Shown here in pieces: positions 40,945-43,837 of a DNA stretch of 43,837 bases (the stretch's first letter is position 1; each line of letters opens with the position of its first letter). The translations under genes and the position numbers were made by a program. The notes under the pieces were generated by a model that saw only the letters and a list, made by a program, of their open reading frames with translations, was not told the DNA's origin and searched no databases. The stretch comes from Accumulibacter sp. GTDB lineage: Bacteria > Pseudomonadota > Gammaproteobacteria > Burkholderiales > Rhodocyclaceae. Location: assembly GCA_031279425.1 (NCBI GenBank), contig JAITIQ010000149.1, forward strand, positions 1-43,837, in the 5' to 3' direction.

Positions 40945-43569
40945 ATGAATACACTCGATGCTTCCTGCCGCGTGGCCTTTGCCGCGCTCCTGCACGATCT
41001 TGGAAAATTCGCCGAGCGCGCCGCGCCGGAAGTGGCGCGGGAACGGCTTGATGCGCACGTCACGGCTTACTGTAAATGGCACGAGCCGGGGCGCTATCAC
41101 AGCCATAAGCATGCGGCGTATACCGCCCTGTTCATGGATGAAATCGAGAAAGCGGCGCCGGATTTGATTCGCTCCGAAATGCTGCCTTTCGCCAGCCGCA
41201 AGGAAAACGGCGATATCACCGATTCGCTCGTCAATGCCGCCGCCATGCACCACCGGCCGGAAACGCTGCTGCAATGGATCATTGCCACCGCTGACCGCGT
41301 CGCTTCCGGTTTCGAGCGCGAGGAATTCGAGCGCTACGACGCTGCCGAGGATAAAACGGCAACGGGGCGCAACCATTATCAGGCGCGGCAATTGACGCTG
41401 TTCGAGCAGGTGAGCCTCGCGGAAAATCGTCCCGTCGCCACGCCCGCGAATCTGCGCTACCGTTATCCGTTGAAACCGCTCTCGCCGGAAAACCTCTTTC
41501 CCGTGCGGCGCGACGGCTACGAACCGGACGATGATGAATCCGCCCGGAAAGAATACCGAGCGCTTTGGGAAGCGTTTCTTGACGCCCTCGATAAAATCCC
41601 ATCTTCGCACCGCAAGCAATGGCCGTTGTGGCTGGATCATTTTGATACCCTCTGGCAGAGCTTTGCCCATGCCATTCCTTCCGCCACGGCTTTCGGCGCA
41701 AGGCCGGAAGTTTCGCTATATGACCATGGCAAGGCGGTGGCAGCCTTTGCGGTCGCGCTCTGGCGCTGGCACGTCGCGCAGGAAGGCTTGAGCGATGCAG
41801 ACGCCATTCGCCAACACGAGGGTCGTGCGGATTGGGACGCGCCCAAATTCCTGCTCGTGCAAGGCGATTTTTTCGGCATCCAGGATTTCATATTTTCCGA
41901 AGGCGCGGAAACCAACAGGCACGCCGCCCGACTTTTGCGCGGACGCTCGTTTCAGGTATCGCTCTTCACTGAACTCGCCGCGCTCAAGGTATTGGAAGCC
42001 TGCGAACTGCCCTCCACCTCGCAAATCACCAACGCGGCGGGCAAGTTTTTGATCGTCGCGCCCAATACGGCGGACATCCGCGAAAAACTCGCCGCCGCGC
42101 GGCGTGAATTGAACGACTGGTTTTTGCGTGAAACACTCGGACTCGCCGGTCTGGGAATGGTGGACAAGACGGCCAGTTGCAATGACTTTTTGGCGGGACG
42201 GTTCGATGGTTTGATCGAAACCTTGTTTGGCGACCTCGAACGCGCAAAATTGAGGCGTTTCGATTTGACGGGCGACGCGCCGCCGCCAGGAGTGTTTGCC
42301 GTCGACTATCCGCATGGCGTCTGCCGGTACAACAACCATTTGCGCGCGGATAAACCGGAAGAAGGAGAAAACAAGGCTTCCGCCCGGCTTTCCCGCGATC
42401 AGGTCGAAATCGGCAAGGCTCTGGCACATCAGGACAGGCTGTTGATTTTCCACGATGGCGCGGATTTGCACGAAGGCGGTGTCAAGATTCTGGAAACGTC
42501 CTTTTTCGGCTATCGCGTGGGCTTTACCGCAAACGAAGCGGGAAGCGGAAAATTCGGCGAACTGGCGCGCTCTGGCGATTTATTGCGGTGCTGGGATTTT
42601 TCCCTGGCGGAGAATTTGCAGGATTCCCTCTGGCATGGCTACGCCCGCCGCTACATCAATGCCTACGTCCCCTATTTTTCCACGCTTGACCAGCAAACGA
42701 GCGACAAATACCGCGAAACGGAAGCCGGAGACACCGACCCGCACGCGCCCAAGACCTTCAATCACCTGGCCTGCGAAGACCGGATCCTGGACGGCAACGG
42801 CAAATGGGTCGGCCAGGTCGCCCTCGCCACGCTGAAAGGCGACGTGGACAACCTGGGCAGGATTTTCCAGCAAGGGCTGAAACGCAATACTTTTGCCAAG
42901 ATGTCCGCGCTTTCGCGCCAGATGAACGGTTTTTTCGCCGTCTGGCTTCCTGCCTATTGCCGGGAAAAATATCCGAACACCTATACCGTCTTCGCGGGCG
43001 GTGACGATTTTTTCCTGATCGGCCCCTGGCGCAGCACTCAGAAGCTTGCCGCCGACATGGCCGAGGAATTCCGGAGATTCGTCGCCGAGAACCCGGACAT
43101 TCATTTTTCCGCAGGGTTCGCGATGACCAAGCCCGGACACCCGGTATATGCGCTTGCGGAACAGGCGGAAAACGCGCTGGAAGCCGCCAAGGGGCATGGA
43201 ACGGACGAGGTAAAGGAGAAAAATGCCGTTTGTCTCTATGGTGAGGTCGTGCCCTGGCCGAAATGGAATGAACTCGTTCAACTGGAGCAGGAAGTCCGCG
43301 ATCTGTCCGACGAATACCAGATCTCCACCGGCTACATCTATGATCTTTTGTCCCTGATCGACGTCGCCTGCGACGAGAAAATACCGGAGTCCGCCATGTG
43401 GCGCAGCCGCTTTGCCTATCGTACCCGGCGCTATGTGGTCGATAAACTCAAACCGGAAGCGCGAGCCATGGCGCAGACGAGATTGGCAACAACCTTTAGC
43501 GAAGGTATCAGAAAGCAACAAGGGTGGTTTCGCATTCCGCTTTTCAATTTCTTTTACAGCAAAAGATAG
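40945..43569 (+). CDS. csm1: Type III-A Cas10/Csm1
   Basis: 874 aa from the ATG at 40945. The N-terminal HD nuclease motif is AALLHDLGKFAERA (His17-Asp18). Then come the first palm-like domain (KFLLVQGDFFGIQDFIFS) and, in the second palm, the cyclase motif GGDD at residues 685-688 followed by FFLIGPW. Both DNase and cyclic-oligoadenylate synthase activities are therefore predicted. The C-terminal helical domain ends SEGIRKQQGWFRIPLFNFFY. It is the large subunit of the Csm complex, activated by target RNA. csm2 follows after 9 bp. The CARF gene upstream is the expected responder. Confidence 0.95.
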   Translation: MNTLDASCRVAFAALLHDLGKFAERAAPEVARERLDAHVTAYCKWHEPGRYHSHKHAAYTALFMDEIEKAAPDLIRSEMLPFASRKENGDITDSLVNAAAMHHRPETLLQWIIATADRVASGFEREEFERYDAAEDKTATGRNHYQARQLTLFEQVSLAENRPVATPANLRYRYPLKPLSPENLFPVRRDGYEPDDDESARKEYRALWEAFLDALDKIPSSHRKQWPLWLDHFDTLWQSFAHAIPSATAFGARPEVSLYDHGKAVAAFAVALWRWHVAQEGLSDADAIRQHEGRADWDAPKFLLVQGDFFGIQDFIFSEGAETNRHAARLLRGRSFQVSLFTELAALKVLEACELPSTSQITNAAGKFLIVAPNTADIREKLAAARRELNDWFLRETLGLAGLGMVDKTASCNDFLAGRFDGLIETLFGDLERAKLRRFDLTGDAPPPGVFAVDYPHGVCRYNNHLRADKPEEGENKASARLSRDQVEIGKALAHQDRLLIFHDGADLHEGGVKILETSFFGYRVGFTANEAGSGKFGELARSGDLLRCWDFSLAENLQDSLWHGYARRYINAYVPYFSTLDQQTSDKYRETEAGDTDPHAPKTFNHLACEDRILDGNGKWVGQVALATLKGDVDNLGRIFQQGLKRNTFAKMSALSRQMNGFFAVWLPAYCREKYPNTYTVFAGGDDFFLIGPWRSTQKLAADMAEEFRRFVAENPDIHFSAGFAMTKPGHPVYALAEQAENALEAAKGHGTDEVKEKNAVCLYGEVVPWPKWNELVQLEQEVRDLSDEYQISTGYIYDLLSLIDVACDEKIPESAMWRSRFAYRTRRYVVDKLKPEARAMAQTRLATTFSEGIRKQQGWFRIPLFNFFYSKR

Positions 43570-43578
43570 GGAGTCAAG

Positions 43579-43837
43579 ATGAGCTATCCGCAACGCACGC
43601 AAGGTGGCAATGATCGTCACCGCGATTCGCCGCCACCCATCAAACTGGATGATGTCAAGTTCGGCAAGGAAATAGACGCCGGACTCTTCAATGAAATAGC
43701 GCAGTGCATGGCGCGCGCTATTTTCGAAGATGGGCATTGGGCCAAGAAAAAAGAAAGTTGGAAAAGGGAAACCAATCTGGGTAGAAACAAATCCACCCAA
43801 CTCAGGAAGTTTTATGACGAGCTGGTGATGTGGCACG
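43579..43837 (+). CDS. csm2: Csm2 small subunit (partial, runs off the window)
   Basis: The first 86 codons are visible behind a GGGAG ribosome site. The end NKSTQLRKFYDELVMWH is the conserved Csm2 helix motif. Csm2 forms the inner filament of the type III-A complex. Its presence fixes the subtype as III-A rather than III-B. The frame is open to the window edge. Confidence 0.92.
   Translation, partial: MSYPQRTQGGNDRHRDSPPPIKLDDVKFGKEIDAGLFNEIAQCMARAIFEDGHWAKKKESWKRETNLGRNKSTQLRKFYDELVMWH

Overview
This window is GC-rich, densely coded bacterial chromosome, most likely from a betaproteobacterium and plausibly a Rhodocyclales relative (Accumulibacter or Propionivibrio-like). That placement is inferred from gene neighbourhoods: mnmA next to a NUDIX gene, algH-ruvX-pyrR-pyrB-pyrC', purH with fis-dusB, argH divergent from an AlgZ/AlgR pair, and a transcarboxylase-type operon. 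No 16S rRNA gene is present to confirm it.

Layout. 0.1-2.4 kb: a secreted or lipoprotein esterase with Ig-like domains at both ends. 2.4-4.2 kb: a graveyard of mobile DNA lying between two nearly identical 108-bp repeats (ISAs1 transposase fragment, plasmid-like fragments and hairpins, a relBE-type toxin-antitoxin pair, a truncated SprT-like gene), followed by tRNA-Leu(UAG) with its own promoter. 4.6-8.4 kb: the AmmeMemoRadiSam set (Memo, AMMECR1, radical SAM), interrupted by about 0.58 kb holding a phage relic and ending in a degenerate alpha/beta-hydrolase. 8.5-27.8 kb: core housekeeping genes. These cover tRNA modification (mnmA, dusB), LPS heptose transfer (waaF), pyrimidine synthesis (pyrR, pyrB and a catalytically dead pyrC'), purine synthesis (purD, purH), arginine synthesis (argH), Fis, and an AlgZ/AlgR-like two-component system. 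27.8-33.7 kb: a four-gene restriction-like island in decay. Its methyltransferase has lost the catalytic NPPY segment, its helicase carries a deletion, a frameshift and an in-frame amber codon, and its GIY-YIG nuclease is internally deleted. 33.8-37.6 kb: a biotin-dependent carboxyltransferase operon resembling methylmalonyl-CoA:pyruvate transcarboxylase. 38.2 kb to the end: a type III-A CRISPR-Cas locus in the order cas2, cas1, a second cas2, an NE0113-family CARF protein, cas10/csm1 and csm2 (cut by the window edge). No CRISPR array lies in the window.

A second theme is the abundance of short dispersed repeats between genes: a 108-bp palindromic repeat (2 copies), a 68-bp repeat (2 copies), a family of about 50-85 bp (4 copies), a 19-bp inverted-repeat element, a 14-copy CTTG microsatellite, and long perfect palindromes. 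Three of these elements overlap gene 3' ends and supply or share stop codons, which suggests that such elements remodel gene ends in this genome.

The strongest leads are the cas2-cas1-cas2 arrangement next to an NE0113 CARF protein in a type III-A locus, the coordinated decay of the methyltransferase/AlbA/helicase/GIY-YIG island, and the gene-ending repeats.
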